From Cliona cf. orientalis (taxonomy: Eukaryota > Porifera > Demospongiae > Clionaida > Clionaidae): 64,000 nt of DNA. The notes beneath the pieces were generated by a model. The model saw nothing but the letters and a program-made list of their open reading frames with translations. It ran no database searches and was not told the DNA's origin. A program made the position numbers and the translations under genes. Each line of letters starts with the position of its first letter. Position 1 is the first letter of the stretch. The stretch covers positions 186,001 through 250,000 of the forward strand of contig OZ005704.1 in NCBI GenBank assembly GCA_963930775.1, written 5' to 3'. Positions 37,381-48,700 of the stretch are shown here, piece after piece.

Positions 37381-38306
37381 ATGATGTCTCTGCTTCTTTT
37401 TCTTGCTGCCAGCGCTGTTTTGGTCTCTGCGCAAACTCCAGAACGTTGCAGTAAGTTGGTGGCCATGGCCTATAATGCTCGCTCTATTAATTTAACCCTT
37501 TTCTCTTCTTGTTACAGTTACTCCACCCTCGTGGCATGCTCATGTATTCAGGGTAAGACGTTATTAAACATTTGCTTGATAGGGCTTGCAAATTTCATGA
37601 ATTCACATAATATAGGCAGTTCGCGAGGGTTCTGTCTTCACCGCCTACCGTGAACGGTTTGCGTATGACTTGGGTAATCTTCGCTTCCGGTACCTAGCAG
37701 GATTGGTGGAGGAGCGCGAACCAGCTTACGCTCACTACTTCTTCTATAAAGACGTAAGCTGTTACAATACAGCATGAACATTGATTAGAATGAATTTGGT
37801 ATTCATTGAACAGAAATACTCTCTCCGTGCTAACTTCACCACAAGGACCTGTATGAGGTACTACCTCAATGAGACCTTCCGCCCCTTTGGCGTTCCTTAC
37901 GATGCTAGATACGTCGACACAGTGGAGATTGGATCCAACATTGGACCAGGGCTTGGGCTGGAGGTCGCTGTCTGGGAAGGAGAAACTGAAAGTAATACTA
38001 TTATTGGCTGATACATTGATCTATTAGCTAGCTCACAAAAATCTATTGTAATACAGGCGGAGGGTACTTTTCCAGCTCATTCACAACCAAACGCACTCAG
38101 CCGGGAGAGCCTTGGAATGGAGAATACTGCCTTCCAGTCTCTGATGCCTATATAAGGGGTGATACCTACTACTCATCACATAGGTAAGTTCTTTTCTATC
38201 AATAATATTGGCTGACCTGATGAAAACTATTATACTTCACAATAGGTTCTATGACGTGGAAGCTGGATTCAATCCTGATGACTTTGTCCCTCCAGATTTC
38301 TGTTAA
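37381..38306 (+). CDS. Ependymin-related protein, array gene 4
   Basis: A secreted EPDR-family protein of 202 residues. Exons: 37381-37450, 37518-37552, 37616-37753, 37814-37991, 38057-38183 and 38246-38306. Signal peptide MMSLLLFLAASAVLVSAQ; the second Met could also start it. It is closest to gene 3, with near-identical exon 4 and 5 DNA (for example FSSSFTTK and TQPGEPWNGEYCLPV), so this is a recent duplicate pair. It has four cysteines and LNETFRP, and ends PPDFC. Confidence 0.9.
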
Positions 38307-38458
38307 TATTATATACCATGCAGGAATAGTAACGCACTGAACGTTGACGTTGTAACTAATATTTGGGTTTCAGACGTTTGTATGCACTTAGCAATACCAC
38401 ATGAAATCTTTTTTGTTGGCTGTTTAGCATCATTTTGCGCGTGCGCAGATCGATAATT

Positions 38459-38490
38459 GAGCGAATTCAAGGATCCCGTGACTGCGTGAC
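38459..38490 (+). promoter_or_regulatory. Conserved promoter block before ependymin-related gene 5
   Basis: GAGCGAATTCAAGGAT is followed by CCCGTGAC and then a second copy, TGCGTGAC. It lies about 90 bp upstream of the start codon and has one change from the gene 3/4 octamer. Confidence 0.4.
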
Positions 38491-38576
38491 TGGATCGAGG
38501 CTGTACGCTAAGAAGTTCTAACAACTCAATCGAATCTACGTCGCTATACCTCGTCTGTTGATTGTCAAAGGGGAAA

Positions 38577-39575
38577 ATGAAGTCTCTACTCATCATCTTG
38601 ATAGTTGGTGTGGCCATGGTGGCCGCGCAGGTACCAGAGAGATGTGGTAAGTTGCTGCGTATTCCCTAAGTACGAATCGAAAAGGGGCGGACCGCTGCAT
38701 GATAGCGAGATTTTGACTATGACGGTATCTATTTGGTTACTATAATATTATCGTGAAAATTATTTTACCGCTATAAAATTATTTGCATTCATAACACAGA
38801 GGCACCAAGGGTGTGGCATGCACATCTCTTCAGGGTCAGTTGCAAAAGATATTGAAAGTTTTAGCACTTTACACCTGGTACAATCATTATGTACAGTTTG
38901 TACGTGAAGGCTCCAGCATCTCTCGCTTCACTGGGAGGATTGCATACGATGAAGAAAATCTCCGCTTCCGTTTCTTGGAAGGACTAGCTGATGAGAGGGA
39001 ACCTTCATTTGCTCACTACTTTTTCTACAAAGATACACCAGTATGTACTACTTGATCTATACATGCAGCTGTAGGGTCGACCCTTGCTAACTAATAATTA
39101 TTATTTAAAGCACTATGAGCTTCGTGTGGACTTCAACTCTCAAACATGTGAGAGGCGTTATCTCAATGACACCTTCCGTCCATTTGGTATCCCCTATGAT
39201 GCCAAGTATGTTGACACACTGGAAATTGGATCCAACATTGAACCAGACCTCGGCATTGAGGTATACGTTTGGGAAGGCGTTGATAGTACAAGTAAGGATG
39301 TTGTGAAAAGCCAATTAGCTAGCTACTCTGTACTAATAGCTATTTATTATATATATCTACAGATTTTGGCACCTATACCAGTACATTCACAACCAAAGGA
39401 TGTCTTCCAGTGGCTGATGAATACATGAGAGGCACATACTATTATTCCTCACATGAGTAAGTTAATTTCATGCGACAATCAAACCATTATGAGATGATTA
39501 AATTTGTTTAGTTTCTACGATGTGGAAGCAGGCTACAATCCTGATGATTTTGTCCCTCCAAGTTTCTGCCGATGA
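38577..39575 (+). CDS. Ependymin-related protein, array gene 5
   Basis: A secreted EPDR-family protein of 195 residues. Exons: 38577-38646, 38800-38834, 38897-39040, 39111-39291, 39363-39456 and 39512-39575. Signal peptide KSLLIILIVGVAMVAAQ. Exon 3 is 144 nt rather than 138 because the donor lies two codons later (KDTP where gene 3 has KD). The sequence FTGRIAYDEENLRFRFLEG shows the usual strand motif. It has LNDTFRPFGIP and a third cysteine in KGCLPVADEY, and ends PSFCR. It lacks the exon 5 insertion of genes 3 and 4. Confidence 0.9.
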
Positions 39576-39751
39576 TTAACTGCAGACAGAACCACACAGA
39601 TTGTATAGCTCTAGCTGACTCAGTAGTCTATGCAGTTGAGTTAATTCTTGTTAAGTAATACATAAAATTAATTATAATTGACCACACCCACTACCATGCG
39701 CATTGCGCGTACACGTACACGTACCCAAGTTGCACATTTCCGACGGTCAAG

Positions 39752-40856
39752 ATGAGGTTTCTATCAAGTTTGGTGATCGTCTCCTGCTTTGCATTAGCGG
39801 TGGCGCAAGAGCCTGAGCGATGCAGTAAGCTATATTAAAAATACAACAATAATTAAAACAGCTGCCTGACTCATCATTCTCTATCGCGCGCATGCACGCA
39901 GACTCTCCCCCAAGATGGACGGCTCGCATCACAAGGGTACGTGTTAAAGTTTACATAGTTATCCAGTACGTAGCTACTCTAGCGGCTAGTTAAAAGTTTA
40001 TTTATACATTTTATAATTAGATCTGTTATCGTTATTGAATCACAGATAGAACCAAATAGAAACACGGAGGCTCGTGGTACCATAGCCTACAACAGAGACG
40101 GGGAAGAATATCGCATTATCGAGGAACGCTTTGAACTCAACAGCACCAGAGAATCCTATGATACCTTCTATCTCTATGCACTGGTGAGAATGCTACCTGT
40201 TTTTAATATCAATGCTGTTGTAGCTACAAAGTCAAATATTGCGCCATTATTAAATTTTATTAAAACCCAGAAATCTGTAGTAGCTGGGGGGATCACAATT
40301 AAAATTTAATTATCATGCCCTTTTTTTGGCAGAAAACACGTTATCGTGTCAACCTTCAGACAAAGCAGTGTGAAAAGCGCATTCTTAACGATACCTTCCG
40401 TCCTATTGGTGTCCCTGACTATGCCAAATATGTCGATACTGTTGAGATTGGTTCCAACGCCGTACCAAACGCAGGAATAGAGGTCAATTTCTGGGCAGGA
40501 GACAATCCAGGTAAATGTATATAGCCATTGCATAATTATTATTACTATGACTAAAAGGATCTAGCTACTAGACTAGTGTGATACCTTTCATTTGCTTTTA
40601 GAGTACAATGATCGTTATGTTGGTGCGTTCACTAGCGTGGGATGTGTTCCCGTGATGGATCGCTACTACTCCACGTCGGGAAGCTTCTCCATCACTAATA
40701 GGTACTATCATTATAGCTGGTGTGATAAAAGTGATAGTCTAGATTTAATGTGCATCCCTACAATGTCATTTACGTTACAGTTTCTATGACGTTGTGCCCG
40801 TGACAGAATTCAACCCATCTGAGTTCAAACCCCCGGAGGAATGTCTCCAGCTCTAG
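39752..40856 (+). CDS. Ependymin-related protein, array gene 6
   Basis: A secreted EPDR-family protein of 199 residues and the most divergent of the array. Exons: 39752-39824, 39902-39936, 40046-40183, 40333-40510, 40602-40701 and 40781-40856. Signal peptide RFLSSLVIVSCFALAVAQ, with an unusual cysteine in the hydrophobic core. Exon 3 keeps ARGTIAYNRDGEEYRIIEE but ends LYAL instead of FYK(E/D). The sequon is LNDTFRPIGVP. The C-terminus is changed: FYDVVPVTEFNPSEFKPPEE, then CLQL after the fourth cysteine, where siblings have the consensus FNPDDFVPP. Confidence 0.88.
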
Positions 40857-41118
40857 TGATAATGAACTTCATCCACTGCAATAATACTATACTATGATTG
40901 ATACTATGATTGTATGATCTTGATTCTTTGTGTTGTGTTTAACTTTAATTCTGCTGATTTTCATTGCTGGACGGCACATGATCAAATTTCCCGCTCCGCG
41001 ACGCATGCGCGAGACCGGCCAGAGCTGAGCAATGATTAATTAATAATAATTTTTATAAACTACCACTACCACTCCACGCGTCATCATTCCCATGTTCAGC
41101 TGAAAAGAGCAAAAAAAA

Positions 41119-42246
41119 ATGAAGGTACTGATCCTGTGCTTGCTCGCTGGTGTCGCTCTGGTGACCGCGCAGATCCCACAGCGCTGCGGTAAGTGGCGCT
41201 GGCCGCTAGTGTCAGCTCTAACTAGCCTACACTCACGTTGACCCTTGTTCTTTCTTGCAGTTACACCGCCCGCTTGGGTTGCCCACATCTCAAGAGTAAG
41301 TTAATAAAATTGCTGGTATTACAATTTTTATCATACGCATGTGCTACAGACTGAACTTGACTTCATTAACGGGAGGACAGAGATTCGTGGGAGAATTGCC
41401 TACGATGAAGTCAATGAAAGATTCAGAGTCCTTCAGCAATATGAATTTCGCAATCCAAGCAGTGATTACTTTTTTGGTCGTTATTTCTTCTATAAAGAGG
41501 TAAAAAATATATATATTATATTATAGAACTGACTCAACTGTCATGCAAACATTAATATCTCTGTTGCTCATATAGAAAATGGAGTATCGTGCCAATTTTA
41601 CTACCAGGTCCTGTGAAAAGCGCTTTCTCAATGACACATTCCGTCCGTTCAGCATCCCCTTTGACGCCCGGTACATTGATACTGTTGAGATAGGGTCCAA
41701 TTTAGCTCCTGGAGACGGGGTGGAGGTGTATGTCTGGGGAGGACAAACGCCAGGTAAGCCACACAACATAATTTTAGTGACCAGCTGTGGGAAACTTGAC
41801 CATTTGGGATTTTTTTTTTTTTTGTTTTGTACGTACATGTAGCTTGGTGTATGTATGGAGTAATGTACTGTAGTGTAGTGTAGTATAATCGAGCTTAATA
41901 TCCGCTTTATGTTATAACAAAAGTATACTCATATCTTCCTAATAATAGTCCTTTTTCTCATAGTATCTCTATACCAGCAGTGATTCTGGCCTATTACAGT
42001 CACGACAGTTTATTTTTGTGCTCTACAAATTAGGAGGTGGGTTTTACACTGGTACTTGGACCACGAAGGACTGCATCCCTGTCAGTGACACCTACAATAG
42101 AGGATACTTCATGACCACCTCTTTGTACGTATTATTATTATAATATTATTATTATTTCCTTGATTACTATAACAATTCCCTGCAGCTTCTATGATGTGGA
42201 AGGAGGTTTCAATCCGGACGATTTTGTCCCTCCAGATTTTTGTTGA
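41119..42246 (+). CDS. Ependymin-related protein, array gene 7
   Basis: A secreted EPDR-family protein of 194 residues. Exons: 41119-41188, 41261-41295, 41350-41499, 41576-41753, 42034-42124 and 42186-42246. Signal peptide KVLILCLLAGVALVTAQ after a run of nine A before the ATG. It pairs with gene 8: both have FRPFSIP in exon 4, VWGGQT or IW(G)GGQT at its end, and GGGFYTGTWTTKDC or GGFYSGSWTTKDC in exon 5. Exon 3 is 150 nt. All four cysteines and the LNDTFRP sequon are present. It ends PPDFC. A CGCATGCGC motif lies upstream, at about 41002-41010. Confidence 0.9.
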
Positions 42247-42418
42247 TGCTTGAGAAACTACTCATCCAACTTTGTTTTCACAAGTTGAACTTATTTTCAG
42301 TTTGAAAACTATAATGATAGATGACATAGTAGCTAGCATACACAGCATTTTTGCAATATTGCATAAGTACACAGAACATTACGTTGTGATGGGGATTCTT
42401 GCCAAAATGACATACTTT

Positions 42419-42430
42419 TGCGCATGCGCA
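42419..42430. promoter_or_regulatory. TGCGCATGCGCA palindrome (NRF-1-like) before ependymin-related gene 8
   Basis: A perfect 12-bp palindrome only 38 bp before the start codon, with a CACGTG E-box (TTCACGTGTG) between the two. Identical to the palindrome at cathepsin gene 6. Confidence 0.5.
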
Positions 42431-42467
42431 CGATATCCTGATCATTCACGTGTGCAATATCTGGAAA

Positions 42468-43390
42468 ATGAAGTCTGTTCTTGTTCTGGTTCTTGCTCTG
42501 GGCCTCTTCTCTCTGACTGCCGCTCAAACGCCAGAACGATGTGGTACGTACAGTGACTATTGAAGCATGGATCTACCTAGCTATTTTATAATAAATTATA
42601 TCATTCCAAATGCAGAGTCTCCGGCGTCATGGCATGCCCGTATCGCGAGGGTAAGAGTCTCGACCCGGCGTTCCCCAGTGCTATAGTATATTAAATTCTT
42701 TGTACGTGCAGAGCGAATTTGAAGGAGGAAGGCGAGTTTTCATACGAGGAAGGATCGCCTACGATGAGGCCAATGAGCGGTTCCGGATTTTGGAGGGGGA
42801 AGAGACACATGATGGAAGTATACGAGTATTCACTGGTCGCTACTACTTTTATAAGGAGGTAGATATGCCACATTATTATTGAAATTTTATATAATATTAT
42901 TTTGGGCTTTCGTATAGAAAACCGAGGTCTTTGCCAACTTTACTTCGGAGAAGTGCATGAAGCGTCCTCTCAACGAGTCCTTCCGGCCATTCAGCATCCC
43001 CTACGATGCGAAGTATATCGACACCATTGAGATCGGTTCTGACATCACAAGTGGGACTGGAGTGGAAGTCTATATCTGGGGAGGACAGACTGAATGTGAG
43101 AAAATTTTTTTACACATTATTTTTTATTATTGAATATGTCTATGGTAGTTGGTGGGTTCTACTCTGGCAGTTGGACCACCAAGGACTGCATTCCCATCAA
43201 CGATAACTTCTATAGCAACAACTTCTCAGCTGAAACATTGTATGTTGTAGATTCTCAATCTCCATGGCAATGATACCATTCGTTCACTCATACCATGGTA
43301 TTGTGGACACACTCACTCACATACAGCTTTTACAATGTTGAGGCAGGATTCAGCCCCGAAGATTTTGATCCTCCGAGCTTCTGTGAATAA
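42468..43390 (+). CDS. Ependymin-related protein, array gene 8
   Basis: A secreted EPDR-family protein of 196 residues. Exons: 42468-42543, 42616-42650, 42712-42858, 42918-43095, 43149-43239 and 43327-43390. Signal peptide KSVLVLVLALGLFSLTAAQ. Sister of gene 7. Exon 3 (147 nt) reads RVFIRGRIAYDEANERFRIL. The sequon is LNESFRP, the only copy using Ser. It lacks the basic TR(Q/S)C motif (SEKCMK instead). It ends FNVEAGFSPEDFDPP followed by SFCE. Confidence 0.9.
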
Positions 43391-43471
43391 AAACTGCTGG
43401 ACTTTATAGTGCTGAACAGGACATAAAAATTAGTGTGTCTATTTGCTGCAAATTATTATCATGATCTGAGC

Positions 43472-43491
43472 TATATATATATATATATATA
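43472..43491. repeat. (TA)n microsatellite
   Basis: Ten TA units in the spacer between ependymin-related genes 8 and 9. Confidence 0.85.
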
Positions 43492-43680
43492 GCCAGTCAC
43501 GTTTGATGGCCTGTGGTGGCGGGTCAAAGTTGTAACATGCCTTGGTGGTTTCTATAATCACATCAATATTCTAACATGCACACGTGGTAGTCACCTGCGC
43601 GCATGCTCGAGCTCCCCCGCGCACAAGTCAAACGCATTCTTGTACGACATTTTCTTCACTGATATCAACTATATTCCAGG

Positions 43681-44984
43681 ATGAAGGAATTTCTGTTTCT
43701 GTTGGCCGTCGCCAGCTTCACTCTGGTCGCTGCACAAGAGCCGCAGCGCTGTAGTAAGTTATGCTACTACACTCGCATGATATGCATGGATATCGTATTG
43801 TTGCGAGCCAGCGCTCAGCCCCTCCTCTTCGAACTGCTCCATGGCGGCGCGCGCAATATACCCTTATTCTCTACTCTCTCTCTCCAGCTGCCCCTACTTC
43901 TTGGCATGCGCACCTCTTCCAAGTAAGTTTCAGTTTTACTACAGCCAGAGCATAACACTTAATATAAAACTACATGTATAGGTGTCGCCATTCAATAAGT
44001 TTGAGGTGAGCGGACGTATCTACTACGATCAAAACGAAGAAAGGATTGCTATCAAAGAAGAAGTAATCTCTGGAGATGAGAAAGACTACTACCAGGACTT
44101 CGCTTTCTACAAACAAGTGAGTCTGCAGACCTAAAGAAAACATTGGTGTAAGCGGCTTGCAATATAAGGGGGGACCCTTACATGATGATGTAATTGGGAG
44201 CTTACATGTAAGCGGCTTACAATAATTATAATGTAAGCTGGTATAAGCCACTTACAATGTAATGTGACTGATAAGCTGGTGTAAGCGGTTTACAATATTA
44301 CAATTGAAAAGCGTGCTTACACCAGCTTACCAATTACATTATATTGTAAGCCACTTACACGCAAGCTCCCAATTACATTGTAAGGGTCCCCCCTTACATT
44401 GTGAGCTGCTTACACCAGATTACCAATTACATTACATTGTAAGCATCATCTACCCCTCCCCCCACACACACACGCCATGCATACATACTCACACTCACAA
44501 TTATAATTTTTATCACTGATGAAAACCACAGCGCATTAGGTACAGGTACAATGCTAGGACGCAGCAGTGCTACAAGTATGTCCTGAACGAGACCTTCCGT
44601 CCGTTTGAAATCCCCTTTGAAGCCAAGTTTGTGGACAGACTGGAGATCGGCTCCAATGCAGTGCCAGGGGCAGGAGTGGAGGTAGACGTCTGGGAGGGGG
44701 ACACCAGGGGTAAGGGGGTAATTAACCTTGACCCCTTCTTGTACGAGGCATCATATTGTTCACTCTCACTTAGATGGTGGTCATGCAGTGAGTGTGTGGA
44801 CTGTTGAGCAGTGTATTCCAGTCAGTGAGCGCTACTTCTCTCAAAAGACCGGCTTCGTTGTTTCAGAGTAAGCTATTTTTTATGTAAAAACGTGAGAATT
44901 ATTTCTTGTCACGCCCCTAGTTTCTATGACGTTGAGCTGGGGTACAATCCTGATGATTTTGTCCCTCCTTCTGGCTGTCAGTAA
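43681..44984 (+). CDS. Ependymin-related protein, array gene 9
   Basis: A secreted EPDR-family protein of 192 residues, last of the array. Exons: 43681-43753, 43888-43922, 43982-44116, 44532-44709, 44774-44867 and 44921-44984. Signal peptide KEFLFLLAVASFTLVAAQ. Exon 2 has WHAHLFQ; exon 3 is short (135 nt; FEVSGRIYYDQNEERIAIKE). Exon 4 has VLNETFRPFEIP; exon 5 has EQCIPVSERY; it ends DDFVPP, then SGCQ. Intron 3 is enlarged to 415 bp by a long inverted repeat. Orientation, exon count and intron phases match all eight siblings. Confidence 0.9.
44145..44443. repeat. Long imperfect palindrome of GTAAGC(C/G)(G/A)CTTAC units
   Basis: About 300 bp in intron 3 of ependymin-related gene 9. The left arm (GGTGTAAGCGGCTTGCAATA, then GGGGGGACCCTTACAT and TGTAATTGGGAGCTTACA) is mirrored on the right (TGCAAGCTCCCAATTACA-type, GTAAGGGTCCCCCCTTACAT, GAGCTGCTTACACC). 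Short units of GTAAGC/GCTTAC recur inside. Looks like a foldback element; no coding capacity. Confidence 0.75.
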
Positions 44985-45707
44985 CTCACTGTAATCCTGA
45001 CAATTATTATTATTATGACCTGATTATTTATTATGCTGAATGTAGAACATTATTATCATTGGACAGTATAATAATTATTATGATAAGAGTTACCATACCC
45101 CAATAGCCCTCCCTAGCTACAGAGAGAGCCACATGTGCTGTCGTCTCGTCCCCAGACCCCGCCCCAAAAGGAGGGGAAAGGGTCTGGGGACTGACGAACA
45201 TTTGCTTGGTTTGGCCAGCTTTGGGTACATTCACGTTCACATGCTGCGAACTGGTGAAGATAACGAGTTACAGTACTATAAACACCATGCAATAATCACA
45301 ACGATAAAGTCATCACCTCATCAACACCTCTGAGTGAATGGTCTGTGGAGGGTGTGAGAAGGGAGGGATGGGATACCTCCATGCAGCTGCTATGGTCACC
45401 TATTTTTTACCAACAGGAGACAATCCAAAGGTGATAAAACTATCAAATTCAAACTCAAATGTGCCAAAATGCAAACTCAAGGGTCTGCGATAACAAACTA
45501 CCTGTACCACACACACATGACCTCAGTAGCCAAATTCCAGCCCATTATAGATTTATTACAAATACTCTGAATAAAGTCATGGCAAAAATTAATTGAGATG
45601 TAATGGAAATAGCATGGGCACTGCCACTCAAGAAGACACATACATACACAAAAAGGTCAAATTATAAGTCATTAAATTTTTTTCTCAATTTTCGTTTTTT
45701 TCCCCAG
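44985..45707. other. Intergenic spacer between the ependymin-related array and CSE1L
   Basis: Convergent 3' ends. AT-rich, with a short GC-rich inverted motif near 45150-45195 (CCCCAGACCC and GGGTCTGGGG). I see no gene here. Confidence 0.5.
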
Positions 45708-48700
45708 CTAGAGCAGTGTGGATATGTTGGCCAGTTGCATATAGCTTTGCAGGAATTGTGTTGCATCGTTGCTCAGGCCTGACTGTATCATGCCTTGCAG
45801 CTGGCCTGGGTGTCGCGAGGAAAGCTTGTGGAGACTGTGGGCAAGGTGAGCCTTAGCATTGCTCACCATCTCCCCAAACGGATCGTGCTCCTTCGTGCCG
45901 GCAAAGATCAGCTGGGAGAAGGCCGTCTGATAGCCTGGGGTGTCGTCTACCTCGATAAAGTGCTCGTCGTCTGGCAAGCTGTCGTCCTCTGGGAGCTCAA
46001 AAAGGCTAATGAGCGCTTGGAGTAGGGGCACCCAAAGCTTGATGTAAGGCTCGGCCAACATGGCTGGGGTCTCCGTCAGGATTTTTGTGATTCCAATGGC
46101 ACAGATTTTTCTCTCTGTCGGACCACTGACTTTTTGAACGTCAGTGATGAATACTTTCTCCAATACCAGTTGGAAGAGCTTTGGTTGAATGGAATCGATG
46201 ACTTCCACCAAAGCCGAGCCACCAAACTTGCCAGCAAAGAGGGAGAAAAAGACAAGGAGACCTTTGACGTACTTTGTCGTTCTGCTGCTCTGCAGTCGCT
46301 GGAAGAGAAGGATAAAGATATTCTTGAGCTGGGGAGAGAGAACTGCTGAGTCGACGTTTTCAATCAGGCTATTGATGAGATAGAATCCTTCGTGGTCGTT
46401 GGATTTGGATGCAATTAGCTTCTGAAAAACACCCAGCAAAGCACCTAACTTGTCACCCTTGGTGATATCAGCCGGTGACTTCTCAGTAAACGCCTGGAGC
46501 AGCCTAACAAGTGCGGGAATGTTGCCAGTACGCTCCCAGAGTGCCGGAACGAGAAGGTGGGGATAGATATTTATGTACGCTTCTGGAATGGGGGGAGGGC
46601 GGAGCTCCAGGAGTAGGGACAATATCTGAAAAGCATAAGGTAGAAATTCACTCACATCACGAACCAGAATACTCATGATAATTGGAAAGAGAGCCGTTTC
46701 GAACTTCTCGGTAGACAGTGGTGCCACGCGACACGAAAATCGGATCACGCAGCAAATCGATTCAAACAGGTAGTGGTTGAAGTGTGGCTTTCTAGGATTC
46801 TGGCTAACGACATTCAATTTGGCTGCCAGCTGCTCAAGCAATGTCTCGGAGAATTGAGCCATCTTTTCCTTCATGGTTGACATCGATCGAAGGATGGCCT
46901 TCATCACATACTCATTCTCCTCAGAGCCGGGCATCTTTAGAGCATTAAAGAGATTGGTTAGAACGTTGGCTAGGTGAGGCTCGAGGTCGGTGGCTGTTAT
47001 CACGGCCTGACCATCACTCCGTCTCAACATGAGAAGCTTCTCTAGGCAGTGAGCAGCGTACGTGTGCACTACAGCGCTGGGGGCAGCCAGGTGGGAGGTG
47101 AGGAGAGGGAGCGTGGGGACCAAAGTATCTCGGGGTAGAACGCTGCGAAATGTGGTGAGATAGCGGATCGAGTCGGCTCTCAGGACAGGTTGCTTGGCTA
47201 GGTTGGGGTTCTGAAGCTCTGGCAAGCACTGCGAGGCAAATATATCGTTGACGTCAACCAAATCACTTGTCTTCGTGGTGCCATCTTTCGCCGTTTTCGA
47301 TTTGGCAGCAATTGCAGCAATCAAGAAAAGAGCTGTATCTTTACATTTCCAATTCTCGGTCGTATCCTGAGCGTACTGCTGTAGAAGAGTAGTGATATAA
47401 CCACTGAAGATTGCTGTCACAGGGCCTTCAAAATGTCGACAAAGACTTCGCACCAGGCTACAGGCCGAGTGCCGTCTCGTACCCACGTCAGATCCCTCAA
47501 GATCCCGGCGCAGGTACTCCTCCGGATTATCTTCAAACAGCTCCTCGTCCGCTTCACGGATTACCATATTTGGAACGATGACCTTCTCGCAAATCTCCTT
47601 CAGCGTAGTCTCGTTGGCAAAGAGGTCTTTGTAGACGGGTCGCTCTGATACAGACGCCAGAAACTCCAACGCATTACTGACAAGGTGATCGTGCTTCGGC
47701 TTGATATCCGTACTGATCAGAAGAGTCCAGATCGACTCAACGAACGCAGGGATGTAGTCAGAAAAATCGTCGTCATATTTCTGTGCAAACATGCTTGCAA
47801 CTTCGCAGATCTGTGTCTTGACCTTCTCCAGATGCCCCGCCTCCTCATCATCGTCTGTCTCGAGGAGCTGGTTGTCGGTGCCAAGAAGAGCTAAAAAGTG
47901 AGTCATCCATCGCTTGAGGTTGTCGTCGGCAAAGTGGTCAGGCATCTCCTGGGAGGTGAGGTTGTAGAAGACCTTGCAGATTTGGAGGAGGGAGCTGAAC
48001 AAAACCTAGAAATGAGAAACATACATGTATACCCAGAGATAAAAAACCACAGAAATGTCTGAAAAACAGCAGGTGAATATCTAAGTTGATAGTGCCTGTA
48101 TACATGTATATGTACACATATAAGTTGGTAGCGATCACAGTCACCATATGCACTGGTCACATACATCAGTGTACATGTATGAGACACCCATCATGTTCAC
48201 ACACTACATGTGTACATTAGTCTTTGCGATGGGAATTAACTTGATTGAAATGGTTAAATGATACACTGTTACATGGAATTGAATATCAAAATCACGCAAA
48301 TCTGATGTTGGGACACTTCCCTCAATGGAGGACAGCGTAAACACAATTATCTATTATTTTTCTGCTAAAATAAGCAGTAGATACTTTCCAAGTTAGGCCT
48401 TCGGGGGCTAAGCCGCTTGTAGAAACAAAAATTTATGCTCCTGTGGTGTAATAGAAATCACTGGAGGATAATGACTCCCGTCCGGCGGCCAGATGCAGGG
48501 AATACCCACAGTGGAGCAAAAGTTCGCAAAAGGTCTACTATAGCTACAATGGAAAATGGAGCAACTGAAACAAAAACAAATATTTTGCTGATTTAGTTAA
48601 TGAAAGATAAACTTTCAAAAATGTCCCTTCTTGAATAAAGAAACACGCACAGTCATAGTGACACCGGCCGAGCATGATAGTTTAGGCTTACTCTGGCGTG

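Noticed and set aside
44304-44519. Small open frame in the palindrome of ependymin-related gene 9
   Set aside because: Arises from the repetitive GCTTAC units inside an intron.
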